Shown in pieces: positions 49,056-56,468 of a DNA stretch of 64,000 nt (the first letter of the stretch is position 1; the number at the start of each line of letters is the position of its first letter). The notes beneath the pieces were generated by a model, which was not told where the DNA came from, ran no database searches, and saw only the letters and a list, made by a program, of their open reading frames with translations. Made by a program: the position numbers and the translations under genes. Origin of the DNA: Hyphomonas sp. (GTDB lineage Bacteria > Pseudomonadota > Alphaproteobacteria > Caulobacterales > Hyphomonadaceae); the NCBI RefSeq assembly GCF_016125515.1, contig NZ_WGLO01000013.1, positions 29,156 to 93,155 of the forward strand, written 5' to 3'.

Positions 49056-49140
49056 GGTCTGCGTCCCTTCCCAAGTGTGCGGTGAGGGAAAGCTGCGCCG
49101 TGAATGCGGCACGTCTGTGTCGCGAATCCGTCAAGGCAAA

Positions 49141-49170
49141 GGAAAAGGGCCGCCATTTGCATGGCGGCCC
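49141..49170 (-). terminator. Terminator of the second VWA gene
   Basis: GGGCCGCCAT (49147-49156) and ATGGCGGCCC (49161-49170) form a perfect 10-bp stem with a four-base loop; on the minus strand it is followed by a T-rich run (plus GGAAAA, 49141-49146). It lies between the two VWA genes and separates their transcripts. Confidence 0.75.
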
Positions 49171-49217
49171 CGGTTTCTGGTGAACAACTGTTCAGACTCG
49201 CGCAATCCGGGAACGGA

Positions 49218-49901
49218 TCATTTGCTCTTGCGGCGGATGACGTCGTTCTCGCCGGCTTCCTTGCGGTCCTCTTCGTTGAAGTCCATGGCGGCGGCCTCCT
49301 CGAAATAGCGGCGGCTCTTGGAGGCAAGCTTGCGCATGGAGGCATCGAAGCTGCCCGAGGCCATGGCCATCGATTTGCTGCCACCGACGCCCATCGCCTC
49401 GGCGTCCATGAACTGGCCGAATTCGGCACCGAGAAAGACGACTTCCCAGCCCCTGGCCCGCACGCGGTCGAGCGCCGCCTTGGCGCCGTCCTTGTTGACC
49501 TCTTTCGAGGCGTTCTCGTGGCCATCGGTCATCACCACGATGACGGCGCGGGCGGGCTGGTCGGCTTCGGCCAGCGCCACGATGCGGACGATAGAGTCGA
49601 ACAGTGGGGTCATGCCGCGCGGGCTCGCCTCGGCATCGGTCACCTTCTTCCACTCGACCGCCTTCACGCCGCGCCGCAGCACGTCGAATTGAAGACCGCC
49701 ATGATGGTCGAAGACCGCCAGGGTCACCTGGTCGTTTTCAGAGGGCTTGGCGCCGTCCGCCGGCTTGGTCAGCGCCTCGACATAGGCGTTCACGGAGCCC
49801 AGCGCCTCGGCCCAGATGGACCCCATGGAACCGGTCCGGTCGAGGAGGATATAGGCGTGCGTCTGGGCCGCGGGGGTCGCGTTGGGGTTTGTATCGTTCA
49901 T
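49218..49901 (-). CDS. Cytoplasmic VWA-domain protein (paralogue of 48300-49055)
   Basis: 227 residues without signal peptide. Same MIDAS-like blocks as its neighbour: LLDRTGSMGSIWAEALGSVN, SPRGMTPLFDSI and VMTDGHENASKE; shared downstream segment RGWEVVFLGAEFGQFMDAEA. The charged tail EEDRKEAGENDVIRRKSK replaces the neighbour's. A local duplication with loss or gain of a signal peptide seems likely. Function unknown; VWA proteins of this type often act as metal-dependent scaffolds. Confidence 0.85.
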   Translation of the reverse strand: MNDTNPNATPAAQTHAYILLDRTGSMGSIWAEALGSVNAYVEALTKPADGAKPSENDQVTLAVFDHHGGLQFDVLRRGVKAVEWKKVTDAEASPRGMTPLFDSIVRIVALAEADQPARAVIVVMTDGHENASKEVNKDGAKAALDRVRARGWEVVFLGAEFGQFMDAEAMGVGGSKSMAMASGSFDASMRKLASKSRRYFEEAAAMDFNEEDRKEAGENDVIRRKSK

Positions 49902-50022
49902 GGGTGTTCCTCCGTCGATGCGCCCCCACGCCCGGACACTGCAAATGGTAAAGCGCCCACCCGGTTAAAGGGGGCGCTTCCCATAATTCGATGCTGCAGG
50001 TGCGAAGTGGGCGCTGCCCGCC

Positions 50023-50937
50023 TCAGGCGAACTGCGGTGCGATCTTCAGGTTGCGGACCCAGCCGATCTTCTCGAGGAAAAGCAGCACGGTGCCGTTATA
50101 GTCCACAATCCGGTTCCAGACGCCCTTGCGCGGACGGTGCAGCGCGCTTTGCGGCTGGTCATGGTGGTGGTCGTGGAAAGCCTCGCCGCCGGTCAGCAGG
50201 GCCATCAGGTGGTCGGCCCAGGCAGGCGTCTTGAGGTGGCCGAGCACGTTGATGCCATAGACGGTGGCGTGGAACTGGATCGCGCGGCCGATGATGACGC
50301 TGGCATGCAGCAGCGCCGTCAGCACGAGCGAGCCGCCGCAGGCCCAGACGATCAGGTAGATGATGGCCGGGATGACGAAATGGATGACGAGGCTGAGCTC
50401 GTTATAGAAGCGGTCCATCCATATGATGATCGGATGCTTCTTCAGCCACAGCGGCCAGTCGCGCTCGGTGTCCTTCTTGTCGCGGAACAGGATCCAGCCG
50501 ACCCAGGCCCAGCGCTTGGACTCGAAGGGGTTATGCGGGTCACCCGGCTGATCGGCGAAACGGTGGTGTTGTGAGTGATAGTTCACCCAGTCGCGGACGC
50601 GGCCCTGCATGGCTATCATCAGGTTGATCATGGCCAGAACCTGGGCAGGCGGCGCCAGCTCGCCGGCACGGTGCTGCAGGATCCGGTGCAGCGGGCCGAT
50701 GCCCATGTTGCACCAGAAGACCGAGAAGGCGATGACTCCGATCGCCAGCGGCACATACCACCAGTGGAAGGTGAGCGAGCTGACGAAGATGCCGAGAAGG
50801 ACCATTGTGACGAACAGGGCGACCCCGAGCACGGGATAGCCAAACGCGGAGAAAAAGCTCGGGATGTCGAAAGTTTTCCAAGTCTTCGGAATCGCGAGCG
50901 AGCGCGGTGTCATTGATGTCCAGTCCTTTTCTTCCAT
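50023..50937 (-). CDS. Acyl-CoA desaturase (membrane fatty acid desaturase)
   Basis: 304 residues with four membrane helices. The three histidine boxes are present: GPLHRILQHRAGE (H-x4-H), NYHSQHHRFADQPGDPHNPF (HxxHH) and GGEAFHDHHHDQPQSALH (H-x2-HH-x-H). They bind the di-iron centre of delta-9-type desaturases. It introduces a double bond into fatty acyl chains of membrane lipids. Alone on its strand, divergent from the membrane protein at 51140. Confidence 0.92.
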   Translation of the reverse strand: MEEKDWTSMTPRSLAIPKTWKTFDIPSFFSAFGYPVLGVALFVTMVLLGIFVSSLTFHWWYVPLAIGVIAFSVFWCNMGIGPLHRILQHRAGELAPPAQVLAMINLMIAMQGRVRDWVNYHSQHHRFADQPGDPHNPFESKRWAWVGWILFRDKKDTERDWPLWLKKHPIIIWMDRFYNELSLVIHFVIPAIIYLIVWACGGSLVLTALLHASVIIGRAIQFHATVYGINVLGHLKTPAWADHLMALLTGGEAFHDHHHDQPQSALHRPRKGVWNRIVDYNGTVLLFLEKIGWVRNLKIAPQFA

Positions 50938-51139
50938 CCGGTCGCCGGATTGGCTCTGTATTACGGGAAACTCTCAGCCCCCGCCCCTTAATACTTGATT
51001 AAGACCTCAAGCGCGGTGGTCCAAGTGCAAAAAGCGGCGTTACTGGCCCGATCCTGCAAGCGTGATCGAACGCGTTTAGCGGGCGGTGACGGGGCCCGCC
51101 TGTTTCGACTAGATGGGGACACGAGGAGCTGGGGCCAAG

Positions 51140-52333
51140 ATGAGTGATGAGCGTCGCCTGAGGGAAATCCGGGATGTGGCCCGGCTTCTGCACCTTGACG
51201 ATGAGGTCAGTCAGGACCTGTCCGACGTGCGCGTGGCATGCCCGCTGCACGAGGACTGTATCGCGTCGGGTGACAATAACCTGCAGCTGGACCTGCAGGC
51301 GGCACGGTTTCGTTGTGCGCTGGATGGCGAGGCGGGCAGCTTCGGCGAATTGATCCGGCGCATCGAGGCCGGGCGGAGCCTGGTGGCGGTGCGCCTGCCC
51401 GATGAGGACGAGACGCCGCCGCCTGCTCCAATCGATGCGAGCTATACGGTGGCCGTGCGGGCGACCAATCCGGTGCTTAAGACCGAACCGCAGGTCGCGC
51501 TGCTCACCGACAAGCTGCCCTCCCCCGAAGAGATCAAGGCGGCGCGGGAGATCCGGCTGGCGGAAATCCGTGCGGCGCGGGCCGAACGGCGCCGGGGCGC
51601 GGGCGAGAAGCTGATCGTGATCGTGCTGGCGCTGGTGTTCCTGATCGCCGGACTGATGGCGGCCGGCCTGTCGGGCTTTGCCAATTACAATGCCTTTGCC
51701 TCGACGGTCGCCGATCCGGCGCAGGGGCGTATCTGGGGCGCGGCGGGCATCATCGCCGCCATCGTCTCCTTCGGCGGGTTCACCTTTGTCTACTGGCACG
51801 CGGCCAACCGCCGGCGCTGGGAAAGCCTGCGCTCACTGATCTTCGCCCTGATCGGGGCCGGCGCCTCGATCCTCGGAACGGAAATCTACATCCATTCCAA
51901 CAATCTCTCGGCAGCGGCCGAAGTGTCGAGCGCGGCGACGAACCGGGAAGTTCTTGAGGCGCAGGTCGCCGATTGGCGCCGGCAACTGGAGGGCATCCCG
52001 CCGGAGACGCGCTCGGCGGAAGGGCTCGAAGCCTATATCGCCGAGGTCGAACGTGTGGGGCGCACCGAGCAGAAGCCCTACCGGGATGCGCAGAACGAGC
52101 TCGGCCTTGCCAAACGCCGCGACGAGCTGAACGCCAAGATCGAAGCGGCGAACGCCGAACTGCTGGGCCAGGGCAGCGGCAACATCCTGCTGCAGGCCGA
52201 GCAACGTGCATCACTGCCGAGCTGGTTGTTTGCGGTGCTGCTTGAACTCTTTTCGAGCCAGGCGACGTCGATCGGCCTCGTCGCGCTGCTGATCCTCACG
52301 CGGCGGCGGCCGGATCAGTCCGCCAACGGATAG
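51140..52333 (+). CDS. Four-TM protein with N-terminal CHC2-like (DnaG zinc-finger-like) domain
   Basis: 397 residues from ATG 51140 (MSDERRLREIRDVARLLHLD). N-terminal block about 30-85: VRVACPLHEDCIASGD, then FRCALDGEAGSFGELIRRIE, which echoes the zinc-binding CPFHED...WYCFGCGAGG.DVIDF of DnaG and CHC2 domains, but only three zinc ligands are evident (second C-x2-C reads C-x2-D). Four membrane helices follow (LIVIVLALVFLIAGLMAAGL, GAAGIIAAIVSFGGFTFVYW, FALIGAGASILGTEI, FAVLLELFSSQATS), with a 110-residue coiled coil (VLEAQVADWRRQLEG) between the third and fourth. Function unknown. Its stop overlaps epmB's by 19 bases. Confidence 0.7.
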   Translation: MSDERRLREIRDVARLLHLDDEVSQDLSDVRVACPLHEDCIASGDNNLQLDLQAARFRCALDGEAGSFGELIRRIEAGRSLVAVRLPDEDETPPPAPIDASYTVAVRATNPVLKTEPQVALLTDKLPSPEEIKAAREIRLAEIRAARAERRRGAGEKLIVIVLALVFLIAGLMAAGLSGFANYNAFASTVADPAQGRIWGAAGIIAAIVSFGGFTFVYWHAANRRRWESLRSLIFALIGAGASILGTEIYIHSNNLSAAAEVSSAATNREVLEAQVADWRRQLEGIPPETRSAEGLEAYIAEVERVGRTEQKPYRDAQNELGLAKRRDELNAKIEAANAELLGQGSGNILLQAEQRASLPSWLFAVLLELFSSQATSIGLVALLILTRRRPDQSANG

Positions 52334-53355
52334 ATTTCGCCGTCACGGCCCCGCACGGCCCATCGGTCGTCGCGGCGCTCGATGTCCGACAAGGCCAGCG
52401 AGGCCTTGGAGACGCCGCCCGGAATGTCGATCACATAATGCGGCACAGCGAGGCCGGAGGCATTGTCGCGCAAGGCCCGCACGAGGCGCTGGCCCTCCTC
52501 CACCGGCACTCGGAAATGCGCGGTGCCGGGCGCCGCGTCGAGCTGGTGCAGGTAATAAGGCTTGATGCCGGCGGAGAGGAAGGCCCGCATCAGGTCGCCC
52601 AGTGCTTCGACGCTGTCATTCACCCCGCGCAGCAGGACGGACTGCGAGACGAGTGCGATGCCCTGCGACGCGAGACGGCGGCAGGCAGCGACCGCGTCCG
52701 GCTTGAACTCGCGCGCGTGGTTGGCGTGCACGGCGAGGAAGACCGCCTTGGTCTGGCTCGACAGCGCCTCGGCATAGGCCGGTGTGATCCGGTCCGGCCG
52801 GGTGACAGGCATACGCGTGTGCCAGCGGATCAGTTTCACATGATCAATGGCTTCGAGGCGGCGGGTGATCTCCCGCGCGCGGGCGGCCGACAGCATCAGC
52901 GGATCGCCGCCCGTGAGGATGACTTCGAAAATCTCCGGCTGGCCTTCGATATAAGCGAAGATGGCATCGAGATCCGTCTTCGTGAGCGCTTCACCTTTCT
53001 CGGGGCCGACCATTTCGCGGCGGAAGCAGAAGCGGCAATAGACCGGACAGGTCGAGGCGGCCTTGATCAGCACGCGGTCGCGGTAGCGGTGAACGAGGCC
53101 GGGTACGGGCGAATGGCGCGCATCGCCGATGGGATCGGCGGACTCTCCGGGCTGAATCTCCAGCTCTTCCGGCGACGGAACATATTGGCGAGCGATGGGA
53201 TCGGACGCGTCCGCCGGATCGATCAGGGCGGCCAATGGCTGCGGCAGGGCGATGGCATAGGCGACGCCCACATCGGCGAGGCGCGCCACCTGCGCCTCAC
53301 CCACGAGGCCGGCTTCGGCAAGGTCTGCGACGGAGCGGAGTGTAATGGTGGTCAT
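52315..53355 (-). CDS. epmB: EF-P beta-lysylation protein EpmB (lysine 2,3-aminomutase family)
   Basis: 346 residues. The radical SAM motif is at residues 103-110 (CPVYCRFC), preceded by STCPVYC and followed by FRREMVG; the PLP lysine is expected in the C-terminal part (TKAVFLAVHANHAREFKPD region and after). Compared with the catabolic enzyme the protein is short (346 versus about 415), as EpmB is. It converts lysine to beta-lysine for EF-P modification. Overlaps epmA by ATGA. The pair faces efp, which supports the assignment. Confidence 0.9.
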   Translation of the reverse strand: MTTITLRSVADLAEAGLVGEAQVARLADVGVAYAIALPQPLAALIDPADASDPIARQYVPSPEELEIQPGESADPIGDARHSPVPGLVHRYRDRVLIKAASTCPVYCRFCFRREMVGPEKGEALTKTDLDAIFAYIEGQPEIFEVILTGGDPLMLSAARAREITRRLEAIDHVKLIRWHTRMPVTRPDRITPAYAEALSSQTKAVFLAVHANHAREFKPDAVAACRRLASQGIALVSQSVLLRGVNDSVEALGDLMRAFLSAGIKPYYLHQLDAAPGTAHFRVPVEEGQRLVRALRDNASGLAVPHYVIDIPGGVSKASLALSDIERRDDRWAVRGRDGEIYPLAD

Positions 53356-54431
53356 GGGCGCGCTCCTAGCGGAACGGGCGTCCAGATGACATCGGAAATC
53401 TGCGAGGCGTGGGCCGCCAGCATGACCAGCCGGTCAAAGCCGAGCGCGACGCCGCTGGCCTCGGGCATGGCGGCAACGGCGGCGATGAAGTCTTCGTCCA
53501 AGGGATAACGCTCGCCATAGACCTGCTGTTTGAGGTCCATCTCGGCGATCTGACGCGCGCGAAGCGTGGCGGCATCCGTCAGCTCGCGGTAGCCGTTCGC
53601 GAGTTCGATGCCGCAGGCATATAGCTCGAAGCGTTCGGCGAAGCGCGGGTCTTCAGGATACGGACGGGAGAGCGCCGCCTCGCAGATCGGGTAGCGGTGC
53701 AGGATTGTGAGCCGCCCCTGCCCCAGTTGTGGCTCGATCCGCGTGACCAGAACGGCCGAGAAGACATCGGTCCAGCTGGCGCCGGGCGCGGTTTCGACCC
53801 CTTCCTTGCGGGCTGCGGCAGCGAGACCGGCCGCGTCGGTCAGCACAGGCTCGAGGTCGATGCCGGCATGGCGGGCGAAAGCGTCGGTCAGCGTCAGCAC
53901 CTCGGGCGCGGCAAACGGATCGCAGACCGCGCCCCTGAACGCGAGCATGCCTGTGCCGGCGGCTTCAGCGGCGGCACGCGCGAGCGCGGCGCTGTCGGCC
54001 ATTACCGTGTCGATCCCTTCGCCTACCCGGTACCATTCGAGCATCGTGAACTCCGGCGCATGGCGCAGGCCGGTCTCCCGGTTACGGAACGCGCGGGCAA
54101 AATCGAAGATGCGCGTCTCGCCCGCTGCGATCAGTTTCTTCATCGCGAATTCGGGCGAGGTGTTGAGGTAAAGCGGCGTGCGGGCCCCGTTTTCGGCGAT
54201 GAAGTCCGTTTCGAAGCCATGCAGATGTGCCTCATTGCCCGGCGAGGCCTGGAGCTGGCCGCATTCGGTTTCTGTGAAGCCCTCCGAGGCGAACCAGGCC
54301 CGCAGCGACGCCTTGATGGCCCCGCGCGCGACGAGATAGCCGCGGCGGCGGGCATGGGCCTCGGGCGACCACCAGGTGGGGGTGTCGGGGGTCAGGGGCT
54401 GCTCCAGTGGGGCGAAACCATACCAGGCCAA
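53352..54431 (-). CDS. epmA: EF-P lysine-lysyltransferase EpmA (GenX/PoxA-type)
   Basis: About 359 residues if started at TTG 54431; no in-frame ATG or GTG precedes the homologous region ([20 protein letters not shown]), so the start is uncertain. Class II aminoacyl-tRNA-synthetase motif 2 is [20 protein letters not shown] followed by TMLEWYRVG, and motif 3 [13 protein letters not shown]. The tRNA anticodon-binding domain is absent, as in EpmA. It attaches (R)-beta-lysine to the conserved lysine of EF-P. A TATATA at about 54466 on the opposite strand serves the divergent efp and possibly this gene. Confidence 0.88.
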   Translation of the reverse strand: MAWYGFAPLEQPLTPDTPTWWSPEAHARRRGYLVARGAIKASLRAWFASEGFTETECGQLQASPGNEAHLHGFETDFIAENGARTPLYLNTSPEFAMKKLIAAGETRIFDFARAFRNRETGLRHAPEFTMLEWYRVGEGIDTVMADSAALARAAAEAAGTGMLAFRGAVCDPFAAPEVLTLTDAFARHAGIDLEPVLTDAAGLAAAARKEGVETAPGASWTDVFSAVLVTRIEPQLGQGRLTILHRYPICEAALSRPYPEDPRFAERFELYACGIELANGYRELTDAATLRARQIAEMDLKQQVYGERYPLDEDFIAAVAAMPEASGVALGFDRLVMLAAHASQISDVIWTPVPLGARP

Positions 54432-54506
54432 TGCCGCAACGGCTGGCCAAACGGCGCGGAGGCGGTATATAGCGGCGCTTTCGCTCTCGCAACTCAGGAA
54501 CGCCCC

Positions 54507-55079
54507 ATGGCCGTTGAAATCGCTGCGGATATCCGCAAAGGCAACATCATCGAACACACCGACGGTCAGCTCTACGTCGTGCTCAAGGCGGAATCCTTCC
54601 GCCCGGGCAAAGGCACGCCGACCACGACGATCGACATGCGCCGCATCTCGGACGGCATCAAGATTTCCAATACTTACAAGACGTCCGACAAGGTCGAGAA
54701 GGCCTATGTCGAGGAAGTCGACCACACCTATCTCTACATGGAAGGCGAGAACTACGTCTTCATGAACTCGGCCAATTACGAGCAGGTCACCGTGCCGGCC
54801 GCGATGGTCGGCGACGGCGCCCACTACCTGCAGGAAAACATGACGGTGATCCTGCAGATGTTCAACGGCGAGGCCGTTTCGGTCACCCTGCCCGCCCGTA
54901 TCACCGCCGAAATCGTGGAAACCGAACCGGTCGTCAAAGGCCAGACGGCTTCGGGCTCCTACAAACCCGCCAAGCTGGACAATGGCGCCCGCATCATGGT
55001 GCCCGCCCATATCGGCGTCGGCACACGCGTGATCGTGAACACCGAAGACGGCAGCTACATGGAGCGCGCCAAGGACTGA
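54507..55079 (+). CDS. efp: Elongation factor P
   Basis: 190 residues. The tip of the KOW-like domain carries the modified lysine: [18 protein letters not shown], Lys35. The middle S1-like domain has [19 protein letters not shown] and the C-terminal domain [23 protein letters not shown] rescues ribosomes stalled at polyprolines. Directly divergent from epmA-epmB, whose products beta-lysylate Lys35. Closed by a strong terminator at 55158-55186. Confidence 0.97.
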   Translation: MAVEIAADIRKGNIIEHTDGQLYVVLKAESFRPGKGTPTTTIDMRRISDGIKISNTYKTSDKVEKAYVEEVDHTYLYMEGENYVFMNSANYEQVTVPAAMVGDGAHYLQENMTVILQMFNGEAVSVTLPARITAEIVETEPVVKGQTASGSYKPAKLDNGARIMVPAHIGVGTRVIVNTEDGSYMERAKD

Positions 55080-55154
55080 GGCGGGAACCATTTGCGAAGC
55101 CCACGCATAGTCCCCCTGAAGTCTTAGTTCTTCGACATCTGAGAAACTCATACC

Positions 55155-55186
55155 CAGCCGGTGCTTGCCCAGCACCGGTTGTTTTT
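55155..55186 (+). terminator. Rho-independent terminator after efp
   Basis: Perfect 8-bp stem CCGGTGCT (55158-55165) and AGCACCGG (55171-55178), loop TGCCC, followed by TTGTTTTT. It lies about 75 bases after the efp stop. Bases 55080-55325 show nothing else coding. Confidence 0.85.
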
Positions 55187-55325
55187 GTGCGGGCCGCTTT
55201 CTGTTGCAAGTCATGCAGATCTGCAGCGCTGGAGAGGCTTTCTTAACCGAGTCCGTGCTATTATTAACATGTGGTGGAAAACGGATCAGAAGTGGGTCCA
55301 TTAAGGTAGAACATCGACGACGGCG

Positions 55326-55670
55326 ATGACCGACTCCAAGCCCATCCTGCCGCGCTCCGCGCCACGCCTGCGCACGCTGAAGGCCGCCAGGGTTGTGTTC
55401 AACTCTGATTGCAGCAGCTACGACGTCATAATCCGGGATATGTCCGATTCCGGCGTCCGGCTGAAACTCGGCTCGGCATTCGCGGTGCCCGACCATTTCG
55501 ATCTGATCATTGCGAACCCGAACTCGGGCAAGAAGGACCGCAAGGCCTGCGAAAAGGTCTGGCAGCGCGGCGACCAGGTCGGCGCGCGATTCCTGACGGT
55601 CGTCGCAATGTCTAATATGACCCTGCCCCTCGAAGCCCCCCGGCTTCGGCGCAAACCGATCGGCGCTTGA
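55326..55670 (+). CDS. PilZ-domain protein
   Basis: 114 residues. PRLRTLKAARVVFNSDCSSY is the N-terminal strand with the basic R-x-x-x-R region; VIIRDMSDSGVRLKLG is the D-x-S-x-x-G motif that binds cyclic di-GMP; WQRGDQVGARFL completes the barrel. The first Arg motif is imperfect (PRLRTLKAAR), so c-di-GMP binding is likely but not certain. It precedes a response regulator by about 50 bases on the same strand. Confidence 0.85.
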   Translation: MTDSKPILPRSAPRLRTLKAARVVFNSDCSSYDVIIRDMSDSGVRLKLGSAFAVPDHFDLIIANPNSGKKDRKACEKVWQRGDQVGARFLTVVAMSNMTLPLEAPRLRRKPIGA

Positions 55671-55721
55671 GCAGCCGCAACATTGATTTCCGCACTCATC
55701 TGACTGTAAGGCACCGGTCAG

Positions 55722-56468
55722 GTGGGCCCAACAAACTTCAGCAAAATGCTGATGAGGCTGACATTGCAAATCATACTCGTAGAAGACGATGCCGAACTGG
55801 CAGAGACCATCCAACTCGGCTGGCCGGACGAGACCGACCGTGTGGATTTCTATTCCCGTTATGCGGACTTCAAACCGGTGCTGTTCTCCAGCGGCTTCGG
55901 CGCGACCGATTGCGTCATCCTCGACATGACACTCCCGGATGCATCCGGCACGCAGATCATCAGTGACATTCGCAGCATCAGCGACGTGCCGATCCTTGTC
56001 CTTTCGGGATGGGGCGGGACCGAATTCCGCGCCGACCTGATCAACCAGGGCATCGACGATTATGTGCTCAAGCCGCTAAGCGTGAAGGAATTGCACGCGC
56101 GCGTCGCCCGACTGGTGCGCCGGAACCGGCCGAGGGCCGCCGCTGAGGCGCCGCCGGTCCAGATCAATGGCGTGACGTTCGACCGTTCGCGCCGCGCACT
56201 GCTGTACGGCGACGCGCAGACCGAGCTGACGCATGCTGAATTCCAGCTGCTCGGCACGTTGGTCGACGCCAAAGGCCGTGTGGTCTCGCGCGATGAACTC
56301 TACCTGAAGGCCTTCGGCCGCCCCCACAAGGAGGGCGAGAAAGTTCTCGAAACCTATATCAGCCGCCTACGGAGCAAACTTGGGCAGCTGCAGAGCGATG
56401 CGGAAAACACGATCCAGACGGCCCGCGGCGCCGGCTACCGGATGATGGTTCACACGTCCGGTTCCTGA
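55722..56468 (+). CDS. OmpR-family response regulator
   Basis: 248 residues from GTG 55722 (ATG 55752 possible). The receiver has the acidic pair VEDDAELAET, the phospho-acceptor Asp68 in CVILDMTLPDASG and the conserved Lys in DDYVLKPLSV. The effector is a winged helix (ELTHAEFQLLGTLVDAKGRV, then VLETYISRLRSKL). The receiver has WGGTE in place of the usual T/S-A pair, a mild oddity. Its 3' end overlaps the hybrid histidine kinase stop by 19 bases (convergent), suggesting partnership but not proof. Confidence 0.9.
   Translation: MGPTNFSKMLMRLTLQIILVEDDAELAETIQLGWPDETDRVDFYSRYADFKPVLFSSGFGATDCVILDMTLPDASGTQIISDIRSISDVPILVLSGWGGTEFRADLINQGIDDYVLKPLSVKELHARVARLVRRNRPRAAAEAPPVQINGVTFDRSRRALLYGDAQTELTHAEFQLLGTLVDAKGRVVSRDELYLKAFGRPHKEGEKVLETYISRLRSKLGQLQSDAENTIQTARGAGYRMMVHTSGS

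Noticed and set aside
52315..53355. Catabolic lysine 2,3-aminomutase (KamA)
   Set aside because: Too short, and coupled to epmA and divergent from efp, which is the EpmB context.
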